Source: Corbicula japonica | Taxonomy: Eukaryota; Mollusca; Bivalvia; Venerida; Cyrenidae | Assembly: GCA_038501625.1 (NCBI GenBank) | Contig: JAZAYU010000008.1 | Location: 5,704,938 to 5,768,937, forward strand | Reading direction: 5' to 3' | Length of the DNA: 64,000 bases | In this document: positions 29,192 through 43,017 of the stretch, piece after piece | How positions within the stretch are numbered: the first letter of the stretch is position 1 | Layout: each line of letters starts with the position of its first letter | Notes under the pieces: model-generated | Database searches by the model: none | The model's input: the letters and a program-made list of their open reading frames with translations, nothing else | Told to the model about the DNA's origin: nothing | Position numbers and translations under genes: made by a program

Positions 29192-30325
29192 TCAACAACT
29201 ACTTAACAAATTCTACGATTATTGTAAACAATTGAAACTGCAAATAAATATGAAAAAAACAAAAATTATATTTTTTGGCACAACACGCCCAAACAATTTT
29301 AGATTTCATATAAATGGCATTGCACTAGAAACAGGTAAAGAATATAAGTATTTAGGTGTAGTATTTGCATCGTCTGGAGGTTTTAAAAAAGCTAGGGAGC
29401 ACGTAGCTAACCAAGCAAATAAAGCAATGCACTTACTTTACTCACGTATTTATAACTAATAGATCTGCCAGTTGACCTACAACTCAAATTATTTGACCAA
29501 ACTATCTTGCCAATCCTAACATATTACTGCGAAATTTGGGGTACCGAAGGCTTAGGAACGATCGAAAAAATACATAACGACTTTTTACGAAAAATAACCA
29601 ACAGTAAGAGATCGACACCGCTTTACATGCTTTATGGAGAACTCGGGTGCTATCCCATCACAATAACTATAAAAACTAGAATTGTAAGCTACTGGAGCAA
29701 ATTACTTAAGGGAAAGGATTCTAAAATTGCACGTTTTTGCTATACACATATGTACCATTCTCAAACAAATTTTAAATGGATAAATTTTGTTAAATTCATT
29801 CTTGACGAAACAGACAATACTCATGTTTGGTTGAATCAACAAAATTTTAATCTTACTAATATTCATAATAAAGTGAAACAGAAGCTTCTTGACACGTTCC
29901 AACATAGCTGGAATAACTCCATGAACAACTCTTCTAAAGGAATGAATTACAAGATTTTCAAATGCAAACCCGATTTCGAGAAATATTTGATATCATTACC
30001 AAAAACTTTAAGACAGACTCTTTTTTATTTTAGAACTGGAAATAACAAACTGCCTGTGGAAGTTGGTCGCTGGCGTAACTACCATCTTCCATATAATGAA
30101 CGGAAATGCATAAAATGTATATTAAACGATATCGGAGACGAGTACCATTACCTCCTGAGATGCCCCTATTTCACAATCATCAGACGCAAAAACATACCAA
30201 ACTACTGTTACACCCAACCTAACATATTGAAATTCAAAGAATTAATGACCACCGATTCGGCAGAAATCCTGAGAAACATCAGCTTATTTACAAAACATAT
30301 AATCTCATCATTTAGGAATCCTTAA
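29192..30325 (+). pseudogene. LINE reverse transcriptase 3' part and C-terminal region
   Basis: Continues the LINE interrupted at 25419: FQQLLN joins to KFYDYCKQLKLQINMKKTKI, then YKYLGVVFASSGG to the stop at 29457-29459. A second open part (29507-30325) carries TYYCEIWGTEGLGTIEKIHN, YGELGCYPITITIKTRIVSY, RTGNNKLPVEVGRWRNYHLP and the zinc-ribbon-like KCIKCILNDIGDEYHYLLRC. The frame break between the two parts is near 29460. This is the best-preserved LINE C-terminus in the window. Confidence 0.9.
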
Positions 30326-31229
30326 CAAACTGATCCGATTATTTAATGACTGTTCCCAGATCAATCAACTGAAAAAATATACATTGACACACGCTCGCGC
30401 ACACAACACACGCACACATATCATAACAAGTTTCTGAAACCTTATAGTTTAACGCAAACTTATCTTTAAAAGTGGCCCATGCTACCTACAATCATACAGA
30501 CACATGTACATACACATGTACATGTACATGCTGTTCAATTCAAGTAGCTATATTTATAAAATAAAAAAGACTTCTATGAGATGATCAAATCACTTATGTT
30601 TAATTTTTTTTGTCTACAGATCATGTAACCAGATGTTGATATATCACGATTTCCGGAATAATAGCGCATTGCCAGTCTTAGCAATTTGCAACATTCACAC
30701 CAGTATCATAATTTTCAGCGAAAAAGATATTAAGAAGAAATTGGTGTACATAATTACTAAAATTAATGCTTATGTTTGTCCAAATTGCGTTTCATACTGC
30801 CTACTATCAACAAGGATGGTACATGTTCTTAAATCATTACAAATCTAAATATCTAACAAATAGTGAAAATAAAAATGTCTGGCTAGAATAACAGACCAGC
30901 AACTTATTTTTTCACCACCGGCGACGAACGCAGACCTGCAATATAGTGGATAATGTTAGCTATTATGTGCTTAAGCCATTAGTGCGATCGTTCAGCTATC
31001 ACGCAGAGCCTCGTTTTGGATTGATTTCCGGTCGCGGGAAGTAACTCGTACATGACTGCGAAACTGTTTATTGGAAAGGCGTATACGTCCTACTTACCCA
31101 AATACGATAACAGTGTTCCGTTATTATTTATTATGTTGCAAATTGTAAAATTGTTGCTCTTCGAACAATTATTGTAGGGTTTACATAGAACCAAAATATG
31201 TAATATATTGTTGACGTAATATATGAATA
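30326..31229. other. LINE 3' flank and AT-rich sequence
   Basis: Holds short simple repeats: ACACAACACACGCACACAT near 30396 and ACATGTACATGTACATG near 30512. Otherwise no feature. A GC-richer patch near 31000-31080 has no frame or known motif. Confidence 0.4.
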
Positions 31230-31505
31230 TCCTCATGTAAATGTGAGGCCTCTAAAATTGGCTACAGCGGTAACTGAAACCCCTAAAAATACCAATTTCT
31301 TCGGTCTGATAGACCGCCATTCAGCTTTATATTTCAGAGGCCCGGGATGTGTTCTTTTTTCTGTTGTGCTGTAGTGTATTTGTTCTCTGTTTTGTCAGTC
31401 CCCCTTGTAACCCACTAAATGTTTATTATTTAATTGATCCCTGTTGTTACTGTATACATATAACCGGGAATGAAATAAAAAGTTGAAGTAGTAGTAGTAG
31501 TAGCC
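31230..31505 (+). repeat. 3' end of a retroelement with (GTA)n tail
   Basis: The sequence runs through AATGAAATAAAAAGTTGAAG (a polyadenylation-like AATAAA) into GTAGTAGTAGTAGTAG at about 31484-31503. An AATAAA followed by a short tandem tail is typical of LINE 3' ends. No coding part remains, so the family is not identified. Confidence 0.45.
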
Positions 31506-31639
31506 TATAGATGATCCACGGTATAATATCTGGGCAAAAAAAAGTTAAAAATATTAAAGATGAATTAGGTTACAGTTATTTATGAAGTACTATCACCACT
31601 TTAACGTTCAATTACTTTTCTCAACTTAAAACTCGATTG

Positions 31640-32130
31640 GGAGAACAATTTCACTAACACTGGAATTCTTCAATAGACGAATCGCCAAAGCTACAATATT
31701 ATGCGAAGTTCAAAAAAGCCTTTGAATTTGAACGGTATTTTGATCTCATTGAAAATGATAATTTAAGAAAATTGTTCACATGTTTTAGACTATCCTCTCA
31801 CAAATTAGCAATTGAAACTGGTCGGTTTACTGGTCTACAAAGAGAAAATCGCTTGTGTCAAAATTGTAGCATGCATGTTATAGAATCAGAATACCATTTT
31901 CTTTACTGATAAGTACTAAATCTAAATACACACAAGAAATGTATTTTTGCCAAAGATATCTTGGCCTGACTTGCGGAAATTCGAAAACTTGAAGTCATCA
32001 AAAATATAAAAACTTTAATTGGTATAAGTAAATATTTAAAGAAAGCATATGAAACACGAGATGGGTATTTTATTTTTACATTGTAATTATCATTATACTA
32101 TAACTGTTTTCCAATGTTTGTATGGTGTTG
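31640..32130 (+). pseudogene. LINE C-terminal fragment with zinc-ribbon-like motif
   Basis: In one frame: SPKLQYYAKFKKAFEFERYF, CFRLSSHKLAIETGRFTGLQ, then RLCQNCSMHVIESEYHFLY. This is the C-x2-C...EYHF tail of the LINE class seen at 21852-22124. The sequence after 31910 is frame-broken and probably its 3' untranslated part. Confidence 0.75.
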
Positions 32131-35100
32131 TATAAATTGAGTTAGTAATTATAATTTCACTCTGTTTTGTGTATGGTTTTGATATTGTACCTTTGTTAAC
32201 AAAAACAACAACAAATAGCGTATTATGAAAGCCGGTAGGGAAGTGAAGATCAGATCAAGAGTTCTCATAAGAATGTCTACCATTTGTTCAAGAGACAGGA
32301 CACGTGAAACGGCCAGGAAACGCTTACTGATAGTGTGAGTGTAATTGCTGCCTCTAATAATGTTTGTAAATATCTCCACGTTATTCGTAAAGATCATCAG
32401 GAAACTGAAAAAAATGGTATCCAAAACTGGTGAGTATACATTTAAACAGACGACTTTGCCAACGCATTTTGCCAAATCTCATTCACAGCTTGAATACCAT
32501 ATAAATCACTCTAAAAAGGAAACAGTTCAATAAATAAATATATTTTGGCACTTATTTTTCTTCATTGTCAGCTTCTTTCATCCAATGCAAAATATTTTTG
32601 GATTCATCGGCGTTATTCCATCAACTTTGTATAAGATGTTAAATGAATGTCTGACGCCTACGATTTATTCAATATTTCATTTTTCTGACTGTATAAATGA
32701 TAAATGACTATTTTAATATAAGGACTTGTGTGGATGTATTTACTTACGATGCATCAACATAATGAACGTTCGTTTTTGCGAGCGTTCGTGCAAGTGTGAA
32801 CGTACGTGTACCTGCGAGCTAAAGAAATGAACGTCTAAAATCCGAAGTTTACATACAGTAAAAACCCAATGTCTGCTGAGCTAAACATTACAGTGTTTAC
32901 AGATTAGTGATAAACAAATATTATGTCATATAATCATTAAGCTGAGAAGACAATATTTCATTAAGGCATTTCGTGATAAATCCTATTAAGTCAAGAGTCA
33001 AAATATACGGAAACATCAGCGGAATGAAGAGAAGTTTCTTTTCGTTAAATGTATGAACAAATAAAATGTTGAAAGTTTTACTGGAGACTCTATTTCCTAT
33101 TACGAGATACAGATAATTATATCCACCTACATGAATATTACAACCTCTTTTCTTTGTTTACATGTAATACGACTGCCATACATGATTTGAAACGTGATTA
33201 AAATTGTAATGTATAAACATTCCATCAGACGTTTACGTGATTGAACAAAACGATTTCATTTCCATTTTATTGCTCGATATAAGTAAACAAAAACCATTCT
33301 TTTACGATATAAAAATATTTTATACATAGACACAACGTTATCTGACAAAAGAATGCCAATATTTTCTGTTATTTGTTGAGACGTTGACGTTGAAGCCAAT
33401 TTAATGAAAAATAAAGATAAATTAGTTTTTCGGTGTGTGTCTCTCTTTAGATATGATTCAATGTTTCGGACACCATAATATCCGACAAATTGGCGGAAGT
33501 GTAAACAATTTAGGAAATGAAATAAAAAATCAATATTATTCTATCCAATCTAGTACGTTTACAAACAAACATCATAATAATTTGTTATTGTGCAACTCCT
33601 GTTTTTGCCTGGTTATTTAACTTCTAAGAAAACAGCCTTACGTTATCTATATCTTTCGAACAGTATAAAGCATATAATGCACTCTCAAAACCAAATTCAT
33701 CAGAAAAAAACGTTAATATTTATTCATTAATCTAAAGTTTCTATTTCAATTACAGCAATGAAAATTTAAATACTTGTCTACCGCTTGCAACATCTAAAGG
33801 TTCCGCATTTCTTAATTTGTTACTTTACTATTTCGTTAAATTGTAATCATTCAAGTTTTAATAATTACTGAACTCATGGTAGTCGAGTATTATTAATTTT
33901 CCTTAACAGAATATTTACTTATTTAGCTTACAGTAATTGATAGCGTTAAGTTGACGAGCTGAGTATTTCTTTATGATCCTTTTTCTGAAATGTCAAACAA
34001 ATCGCAAGAATTTTACACTTAAATTTTCAATTTGTTTTATTTTGTGAAAAACAGATTGTGTTGGAATAGTGCCAAATGTTTTATAAAAAGTTAAAAATAA
34101 AAATTAAAGGAGATAAACATTAATATAGATCTACAGTTCTGTAGTAAAGATAACGCCAAATGCTTTTCTAAAACAACAACAACTTCTGTTTTGTATTATA
34201 AAATTTGAGACACCTATTTTATATATGATGTATTTTCTGGTATTCAAAAATTTTTAAACTAATGGATAGGTGATACGCTTCCATAGAATTGAACTATCCG
34301 AAAGCAAAGGATATTAATCAAATTAATTTTGATGTATTTTGGCAATGAAATTCGTCTGATATATCGGGACATAAAACATGATCTACGGCAGATCGTATTT
34401 GTCTGTCTAGATCCCCTGCTTGTTATTGTGCCAACGTAAATCCTGATAAGGAATTATTTCAATTATTTTTCCACCAAACACACTTTTCTATCAAATGTCG
34501 TTGTAGTCATAAATAATCGGCATCAATTCGGTGTTCGCCTTAACAATTGTGAGATTACATTCCGAAGAATCCAAAATACGAAATAAAATTACAATTAATT
34601 GACTGCTTTTGATAATGAGAGTCTTTAAGTTGATGTACGAGGCTCAAACATACTGTGAAACAACTTTAACTTGGCGTTTATGTTGTTCTCAGGGTAAAAT
34701 AAGAGTAAAAGTCAATTAGTTTTCAGTTATTTAATTTAACTGTAGGATAAGCAAGTTATTGCATGCGTCGAAATGTTTATTTTCGCTACCATTAGGTGTG
34801 GTCCAGGGCAAGTAGACGAACCGCAGTTAGTATCTATGGTATAGTTAGATTATTTTTTAACTATTCCTCCAACCCCAAATCCAACAATTGCTGCTTACCG
34901 CTCCAATGCAGTAACACCTATTTCAAACATTTGAGTAGTTTTCGTTTTCGTTGTCTTCAATCTATTGTTGGTTATTGTCAGGGTTTTTTTTAAATTGTAT
35001 CTCGGTTGCTTTCATTCTGATTCGGTATTCTTTGCCAGTTTTAATCAAATGAGTAAGCCTTATCCGGTTAAAACTATGCTTTATTGGGCAAATTCTTCCA

Positions 35101-35276
35101 AATTCTAGAGTTTTGTCTGTCTTTTGTAATATTAACCTATGACAAAAAAATATAATTATAATATTGATTACTTTAAATCCGTCCTCTTTTTATGCTATGG
35201 GGGTTCCTATCAAACCGTCTTTAAAATAAGCTAATTACCTGATATGAGGTATAGATACCACAAATCATAAGAGGTA
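32131..35276. other. Long AT-rich region without supported features
   Basis: About 3.1 kb. Only short frames (for example 32149-32475 on the minus strand, 33435-33620) without recognisable motifs. No TIR pairs, tandem arrays or strong splice-bounded exons stood out. Confidence 0.4.
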
Positions 35277-35838
35277 TGCACTCACCCAAAGTTTTAATTA
35301 GTCACTTTTTGTCCGTAATTTTCCATTAAAAAGACATTGACTTTACTCCTTATTTTTGATCAGTTGCAAACAGCAGTCTTTAATCAAGCTTTAATCTGTA
35401 ATAATTGATTTTGGAACATTTTGTCGAGAGTTATCCTCAATTTTGCTAAAAATGCATTTCCTTCAATTAATGGTCAAGCAACCGAAAAATCGCTCTAAAT
35501 CGTTTGTTATGTTTTAATAGAACCCCACTTGAGTAGGAAAAACATAAACTCTGATTAATTCGCAGTAGTTTTGTTTAAATAAATCCCTTCAAAGTACCCG
35601 ATTTTACAATTACCTCCCTTTCAATAAAAGACTTTTCTTATTTTGACACTGCGATGTAAGAAAATGGTATTGTATTCATTTAAGAAAACAATCAATAAAG
35701 ATTAAAAAGACATTTGATAATTGGTTCCAAGACAAAAAAAATCGTTTCACAACCTCTCCTGACATAGGGAAGAAATGGAACTAGCATACACTGTAAAAAT
35801 ATACAATTATTGACCAATTAGAACTTTGGGTGAGTGCA
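35277..35838. mobile_element. MITE with 28-bp TIRs (26/28 identical)
   Basis: TGCACTCACCCAAAGTTTTA (start of 35277-35304) is mirrored at 35811-35838, which ends CTTTGGGTGAGTGCA. The arms differ at two positions. The element is about 562 bp with no coding frame. The terminal ATTACCTCCCTTT-type word near 35613 is a common bivalve motif. Confidence 0.7.
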
Positions 35839-36640
35839 TGATATTTCACCGATATCAAAGTTGTATCCATAAGACAGTTTCGAAGTAATTTTTAACTTAA
35901 ATTAAGTTGTCAAGCTATACATAATCATTTTTTCTAGTAAGCATTAAGGTTAATAGTTTAAACAAAAATCACACTTATACCTTTTACAGGCATACATTGT
36001 CTTTCCTTCTTATTATTGATCTAAAGAGTATACATTGACTTTGTCTGTTGCATGCGTTTTCTGTAATCAGATTGTAAGTCTTCAAAGTGGCATAACAGCA
36101 AAAAGTGCTAATTACTTGTCTAGACCACCAGGCAGCCCAGCGGAAGAAGTGACAGCCTAATTAGAAATAAAACATAAATACGAGTCTCCGGAAGGGTCAT
36201 TATCAAACCACTTTGAAGACACACGCCTCATGTCATCAGTGCTTATATTCTGCAGTAACACTTCGAGTATTTGAATTTACAGAACGTTACATTATTCCGT
36301 ATATTTCGATGCCGAAAAAAAAACTAGTTTTAAAACATAATCATCATCTTTCACAACTTGCGTGACCATGAAAACAACGGCAGTATTGCTAAAGGCTACT
36401 AAGCCAACTGCTTGAGTAATGCTACCTTTAAAGTATTCTACGGTATTCTATAGATCTCTAAAGATGTGTAGTGCTTCAAGAAGTTCAGTTGATTCGAGCA
36501 CTTCTGCAATAATAGTCCTCAGTATGATATGCCCAGTGCTGGTTTCTTAGATAAAAAGTAGTTTGACTATGCATGTAATTGTCTTGCCTTATGCAGGATT
36601 TATATTCTCAGATCCCTGTCAAAATTCTATATTGTTTAGT
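35839..36640. other. AT-rich stretch, nothing supported
   Basis: No frame, repeat end or RNA gene could be supported. Confidence 0.4.
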
Positions 36641-36649
36641 TTCGCCAAA

Positions 36650-36965
36650 TGTTTTCCCGTTTAGGTCGAACACATTCTTTTATCTGTGGACCATACGCCG
36701 CTGAACATTGAATGGTATTAATCTGAAAATACCGCATTGAAGGTTCCATGTTCACCGCAATATGCATACCATCGTTTTGGATGGATAAAAATTGTACTGT
36801 TGATTAGTGTGAATATTGAGTTGCGCTCAACCCGGGGCTAGGCGGTGTGGGCAGTAATATGCATTTCCATTACTGCCCATGAACAGGCTCAGTCAAACCG
36901 AGCCTGCAATATTTTCATATTTGTATTGTTCGGTTGCTTTTAAAGGTCCCTATTTCGTATTGTGG
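36650..36965. repeat. Dispersed repeat (GAGCCTGCAATATTTTCATAT family), copy 1
   Basis: ATACGCCGCTGAACATTGAA, GAGTTGCGCTCAACCCGG, GCATTTCCATTACTGCCCAT, AACAGGCTCAGTCAAACCGA, GCCTGCAATATTTTCATATT and TTGTTCGGTTGCTTTTAAAG in order. Related copies lie at about 38985-39250 and 53450-53610, and its last 50 bp match the first 50 bp of this window. Confidence 0.6.
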
Positions 36966-38984
36966 AATAATAAAACAGTTAATAATTATATAATTACATT
37001 TTGTTTAATTATTTTATTCGAACTTAAAGATCATTTGGGATTTTTTTTATAAAATACACTATGAGCTTTTATTTAACTCTCCTTTTGAATGACAACCACA
37101 CATTGTATTACTCGATATTTATTCAAATTTTCCAATCGTTTTAACTTGGAATCAGATGCAAACATGTGAAAAGGTTCTTTTATAGAAGATAATGCATTTC
37201 CTATGTATTGTTTATCTGTAACAGAAGCGAAGTTTATTTGTGCAGATGTTTGATATTGCAGATTTTCTTAATCTGATCACATGGCAGTTGTTCAAGTTAT
37301 AAAAAATAATAGGTAATTTATGAGTTTGTATAAAGTTTTCTATTAGCGCATATCTCTTTGTTTTATTTTGAAGATTTCAGAGTTTTTACACAAATTAAGG
37401 GATCAATAGTTTTGTATTTTGTAAAAATGCACAATTTTATTAGTAAATGTTTTGCACACTATGTATTTTATCGACGTGATTTTGATAATGTGGAATTTAT
37501 AAAAAAATGTGTAGATAACCGCATTTTTTGTGATTTACTTTGTGTTTTGTTGATTCTTATATGAAATTATGTATAATTTGAATACCTTTATTGTTTTGTT
37601 TTTGTTGACTTTATTTGGTATTTATGGGGAAATGAAATATCGCGTATTGTATCAATCTAGAATGAATAAAAAAACTTAGTCTTCAGATAGGAAAATGATC
37701 ATATCATTATTAAGTATCTGAATGACTTATTCAACCTGGACAAGTATCATATACATTCACGCGGAGAAAAAAATAAAATGTATTAAAATACAAATGAACA
37801 TTCGCTTATGTATGTTAAAATGAATATATAGCAAGAAAGCTCAGGGCACAAATGTAATTTTATTCGATAAATTGTCCAACTGTATTGTTTCGGTGTTTTT
37901 CTACAAAGGTTTAGGAAAAGATGATAAAGAACACATATTTAATATCGTCAATTTTGAAGTGTTTCATTACACGCAAGTCGATAATTCAATAACATAATAA
38001 ATATTTCTATTCTTGCCGTACAGTCCTTATTTCATATAAAGCTGTATAAATTATACAATTTATTGGCATTAATAACTGGCAAGGTATCACGCTTGTTTCA
38101 ACTGCACGCCAATAGCAGTCAAGACTTGCAAGATTTTGTGGAGTTTGTTTCAAAATGCACCTGGAATGAAATAGATCATCAGAATTTCGAAAAATAAACC
38201 AAAATAAACTTGATCCAGGCGAGATGCTGATTCCTCAACAATAACATCTGCACTTCCACCATTTGTCCTGAACTTTTTTTATATAAAATCTGTGCTTTAA
38301 TCACACAATAATAGTATGCCGGTATGCATACACATCAACTTGATCACAGTTAACGCTAGTAGTAATTAAAAAATGCTATGTGTGAAATGAACGCTCTTAT
38401 ATTTTAATGAATTGTTATTTTTAATTTTGATTTTTTTATGTAGTAACGTATCCGTACTTACAGTTTTGTCGACAAGAATAACATCAGTAGGACCATGTTA
38501 AATTAATTTAACAATTGAGCAAAAGCCACCTCTTCATGCAAAGGTATTATGCATTATATAAAATCCCTGCATAACAGCTGTTGAAACAAAGAAAACCTTA
38601 ACCGTACCACATTAATTTAATATTAAATTAAAATACTACGAAAAAGGATAAATTTAAGTAAAACTTAAAGACATGAAAACTAATATAAAAGTAATGCCTA
38701 AAATGTCACTTAAACCTGTAGATTTATATCAACAGTCGATTTGGTTTGGGGATCAATCCGATAGTTTTTCCTATTTGTTAAATTTCTTTGAAATGTCCAT
38801 TTTCTTTAATTCGTCAAGAAGCGTTTTTTGGATATTTCAGACCGATGTTATTTGTGTGTGTTTTCAAGCTCACCGCCATAATTAGTTGTGTTATAGTAAA
38901 ATCGTATCTCCCGATATTTAGTATTTGGCTTTTAATCTGATAATCAATATGTAGATACTGAGATCGTTGTTAAAAATATAATCT
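36966..38984. other. AT-rich region without supported features
   Basis: Short frames only (37358-37564, 38673-38885), with no recognisable motif. Confidence 0.4.
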
Positions 38985-39250
38985 GTTACGCTCCAAACAT
39001 TCATTTCTCGTTTATCTGGAGACGGTATGCCGCTGGAATATTATTAATCTAATATACGCCACAGAAGATTCAATGCTTATTTTCACATGAGTATGCACGC
39101 CTACCGTTGGTACAGACCACTAAGTACGAAATGTTCAGTTGCGAAAGTACTGAGTTGCACTCAATCGGTAGTAAGGCAGCTTGAGGCATTTCTGCTGTTG
39201 CATTTTAACAGGCTTAATTAAAACGAGGCTAGTTTCTGATTTCGAAAGTT
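38985..39250. repeat. Dispersed repeat, copy 2 (diverged)
   Basis: Shares TATGCCGCTG, GAGTTGCACTCAATCGG, GGCATTTCTGCTGTTG, AACAGGCTTAATTAAAACGA and GGCTAG with the repeat at 36650-36965, in the same order. Confidence 0.5.
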
Positions 39251-39954
39251 TCTGATATTGGCATTTACATATTTTCTATAAATAGTACATTTGATACTTG
39301 TACATTTCCAATGAATAGTTATTTAATCCATTGGACTGATTTCTGTTGTGCTCTATGATTCCAAATGTTACTTGTTAAAATAATTTATAAGCAAGTTAAT
39401 TTGGTTTGTATTATTACATATGGAGAAAAATTTGTGGAAGGCTACGCGAGTTTAATCCCACCCACGCCCATTGGCTTACTACAATTGACAAGGTGGTAAA
39501 TTAGCCTAATTATTTTTTTTTTGTTTCGTCCCCATGCCTTTTATCGTTAAGTGGTTATTAGTATTCAATCGTTTGCTTTCCTTGTGGTCCAAGTGAATTT
39601 AGGTCTGTATTTGTTTAATGATGTTACATGTATTGCAAACAAAGCACACATACAAATGTACTAAAATGTTGTTTTTGTTGCTGAATTGTCATGCAACGTG
39701 GGGCATTTCAATAAAATGTTAATGTCATCACCGTTTTTATATTGGTACACACATGAATTCCTACTGTCAGCAAGACCTTTGTCAAACCAGTCCTGATTAT
39801 TTGTTTACCTAGGACAAATACTCATAGAACCTTGAATAAGGTTTGTTCCAATAAACTGGCCTATTTTTCAAAGCAAAATCAGTGTCATGCTTTGGGTAAT
39901 ATTAAAGTTAAGTTAAGGCCAATCCTGATTAATGTTAAATAAATGATTAAAAAA
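39251..39954. other. AT-rich stretch, nothing supported
   Basis: No frame or repeat was recognised. Confidence 0.4.
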
Positions 39955-40400
39955 AGTGAAGTACGCATATCAGAAATCGCCAAACTCACAAAACACAGCT
40001 TCCCACGCTTCGAAATAGAAGAGAGGAAAAGAGACCAGGTTGTTACAAGTATGTCAATTCAAATAAGACGCCACAAACAATTAACGACATAGAGAACTTT
40101 TGAGGTTACCGCCTTGGAACGGTCAGTGGCAAAACTAATTGTCAATGGGGGTTTAAACCAGGTTCTAGGGTGCACTAACCTTACACTTGCCCCAACAGGT
40201 TCTCATATCAACAAACAAGTACAAGTTGTCTAGGTGAAATAACTCCAAGTCACACATCAGCTTAACGATGGGCGAGTACTCGTTGATCTTACCGATGCCA
40301 TAGTCCCTGGAATCAACTTAGCAAGAACATGATGACAGGGATAAAAGAAACAAATCCAGCTTCTTGTCAAGAGATCGAGAGAACCTACGTCTTTATTTAA
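39955..40400 (+). repeat. Terminal unit of Penelope-like family 2, at the 5' side of the plus copy
   Basis: Begins GTGAAGTACGCATATCAG and keeps GAGGTTACCGCCTTGGAACG, GTTTAAACCAGGTTCTAGG and the inner part ACAGGGATAAAAGAAACAAA. In orientation it is the reverse of the unit at 43018-43548, so the coding copy between them is flanked by inverted terminal units. Confidence 0.7.
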
Positions 40401-43017
40401 GACTGTTCTGTTCAATCTTATAGCCTTGAAATTACAAACACCTTATCCGCTTAGTTTAAATGATAATATTTATCAAGAAGGCAACATTTTAAAAAATCCT
40501 GATTTTGACATTTTTGATTTGCTTCAAATACGAAAACGAAAATCGAGGTCACACGGGATAAGGACTAATGGTAACATCATAAGGAAATCACGTGTTCAAT
40601 GTTCTATTCATGACCTTCAAAATATTTTAAAACATTCTGGTAAACACGCTATGCTGTCACATTTGGCTTCTCTTTCTATTTCAAGTTTACAGAAAGTGGA
40701 TAAGGAAGCTGATGATATTGTTATAAGAACTCATCCATTTTATGAAGTTGCTAGCCTTACTCAGTGTTACACTCGGCATGTTCTCAAACCACACATTGAC
40801 TTGGAATCTGATCACCAAAGACATTTCCTGAAAATTTCATTTTTAAATAAAGGTAAAGATTTTATTGACCTTCCAAGTATATTTAAAGATAAACCGTTGA
40901 ATCAGCTATACCTAAATATTTCAAGAATACTGAAACACCCATCGCGGGTTATAAATACAACAAACCAATTAGAAACACAATTTTCAATTACAACAAAATT
41001 ACCTCGGATTTACAGATTGTTGAGAATACACCGATATCATGAGACTGTTCCAATTCAAAGTTTTGCTATCAACCTGCCGGTCACATTGTTACAGGGGATC
41101 TAAATGTCATCAAAGACTTTAGAATCCGCAATTTAATTTCAAAATGTCCGAAATATAGAATTCCATCGAATTTAATACCTGTCGTGCGGAAATTGCTGAG
41201 TCTTTAAACTCATTTTGCAATAAATGGTGTAAACGAGAACATGCGAGCCTAATGCTCTTTCAAACTGGAAAAACAAGTATTCAAAATAATTGACACTCGT
41301 ATATCCTTCTATAAAAGAAACATAGCTTTATTACCACCTCGACCTCATTTTAACTTTCGTCATTTGAAAAAGGGTATTCAAGATTTTCACAACAGATTTG
41401 TTTTAACACCTGCTGATAAGGCTGTAAATAGCGTAATTATAGTGTGACGTATACACTATATTAATGTTCAAACTGAAGAGCTTAATAGCACTTATGCTTA
41501 TACACTGACTTTTTCATCTGAGAGTGATATTGTTAATGCACACACTCTACAAATTACAAAATTTAGAATCAGTGTTGAGCCGAAACAAGACAAAGTACCT
41601 ACTATGTATTGGTTGCCTAAAATGCAAAAACACCGTACAAAGCAAGATTTATTACAAACTCTAGTTCTTGTACAACAACAAAATTATATGTGCTCTTAAC
41701 ATCTTGTCTTACAGCTATAAAAGAACATGTAATTATGTATTGCGAAAAAGTTTTTGAAACCACTGGCAAAAATTTATTTTGGTCTATAAAAAATTCAAAT
41801 GACGTTTTAAAGAAGCTTAAATCAAATAATTTTCAGAATTCTGTTTGTCTACTTATGATTTTTCAACTTTATATACTTCTCTCCCTCATAATTTAATAAG
41901 AGACAAGCTAACCAGTCCCATTGAAAAAAACTTTTGCTAGAGAAAATAAAACATTTATCGCTTGTAATGAATATAGAGCATTCTTTACAGATGGTTCTTA
42001 TAATAATTATACTTCATGGACCTGTCAAGACCTTATTCAGGCGCTCACATTTTGATTGAATAATATTTATTTGAGATTTGGTACCTCTATTTATAAACAA
42101 GAAATAGGCATTCCAATGGGTACTAATTGTGCACCCCTTGCTGCTGATCTGTTTTTATACTGTTATGAAAGAGATTTTATGTTATCTCTTTCTCCTGAAC
42201 ATCAAGATGATATCATTACAGCTTTTAATAACACCTCGAGGTACCTTGATGATTTATTAAATATAGATAATAACCATTTTCCATCACTGGTTAATAAAAT
42301 TTACCCTAAAGAACTTAATAAAGCGAACACTTCAGAAAAGCAAGCAATCTTTCTTAATCTAAATCTGTCCATTGAAAATGGTTACGTAACTACAAAAATA
42401 TATGATAAAAGAGATGATTTTAATGTTAATATATTAAATTTTCCGTTTTTAGACGGAGATGTTCCTCGTGCAACATCTTACGGGGTTTATATCTCACAGC
42501 TTGTTCGCTTTTAAAGAGCTTGCAACGATGTGAATGATTTCAATGAACGTAATCTGTGCATTACAGAAAAACTTTTAAAACAGGGTTATCGATATCACAA
42601 ATTAAGGAAAACCTTTTGCAAGTTTTATCGCTGATAGCCAGATCTTATTCATAAATTCAGGTGCAGTTTAAAATCACTATTGCAACAAGGTATTTCACAG
42701 CCAGTTTTTATGGAGATTTAATTTACAAACTTAAGAAGATAAAAAGCAATGTTAATTTGTCCCGGTTATTCGTAAAAACCATCTGTAAATTTAAAAAGAA
42801 AGGTTACCAACATGATATTTTACAGCGCTCTGCAGGCCTGGTGATTAACCCATCTACAGTTGATCATTATGCTTACCTCTTTGGTTGCAAGACGGTGGCA
42901 GGGGTTTGAGAGTTTATGAAGGTTTATATGGAATTTTTTTCTCTAAAGAACCTAGAAGTGTCAGGAATAATTTTGATTTTCTGTTTTATTATAGATAAAT
43001 ATATGTATATATGAAAT
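40401..43017 (+). pseudogene. Penelope-like reverse transcriptase, family 2, plus copy (broken)
   Basis: A decayed coding region read in several frames. The N-terminal part is 40426-41103. YQPAGHIVTGDLNVIKDF and LISKCPKYRIPS follow near 41075-41160, a WLPK-like segment lies near 41610, motif B GIPMGTNCAPLAADLFLYCY (near 42108-42165), motif C SRYLDDLLNID (near 42236), KIYDKRDDFNVNILNF, SYGVYISQLVRF, and a tail to TVAGV with the stop at 42907-42909. The shared order ADK, LPK.NK, GxxMG, LDD with the intact ORF at 26014-28398 supports a Penelope-like assignment. No GIY-YIG domain is visible at the C-terminus. Stops near 41105, 41450 and 42515 and frame changes make it inactive. Confidence 0.75.
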
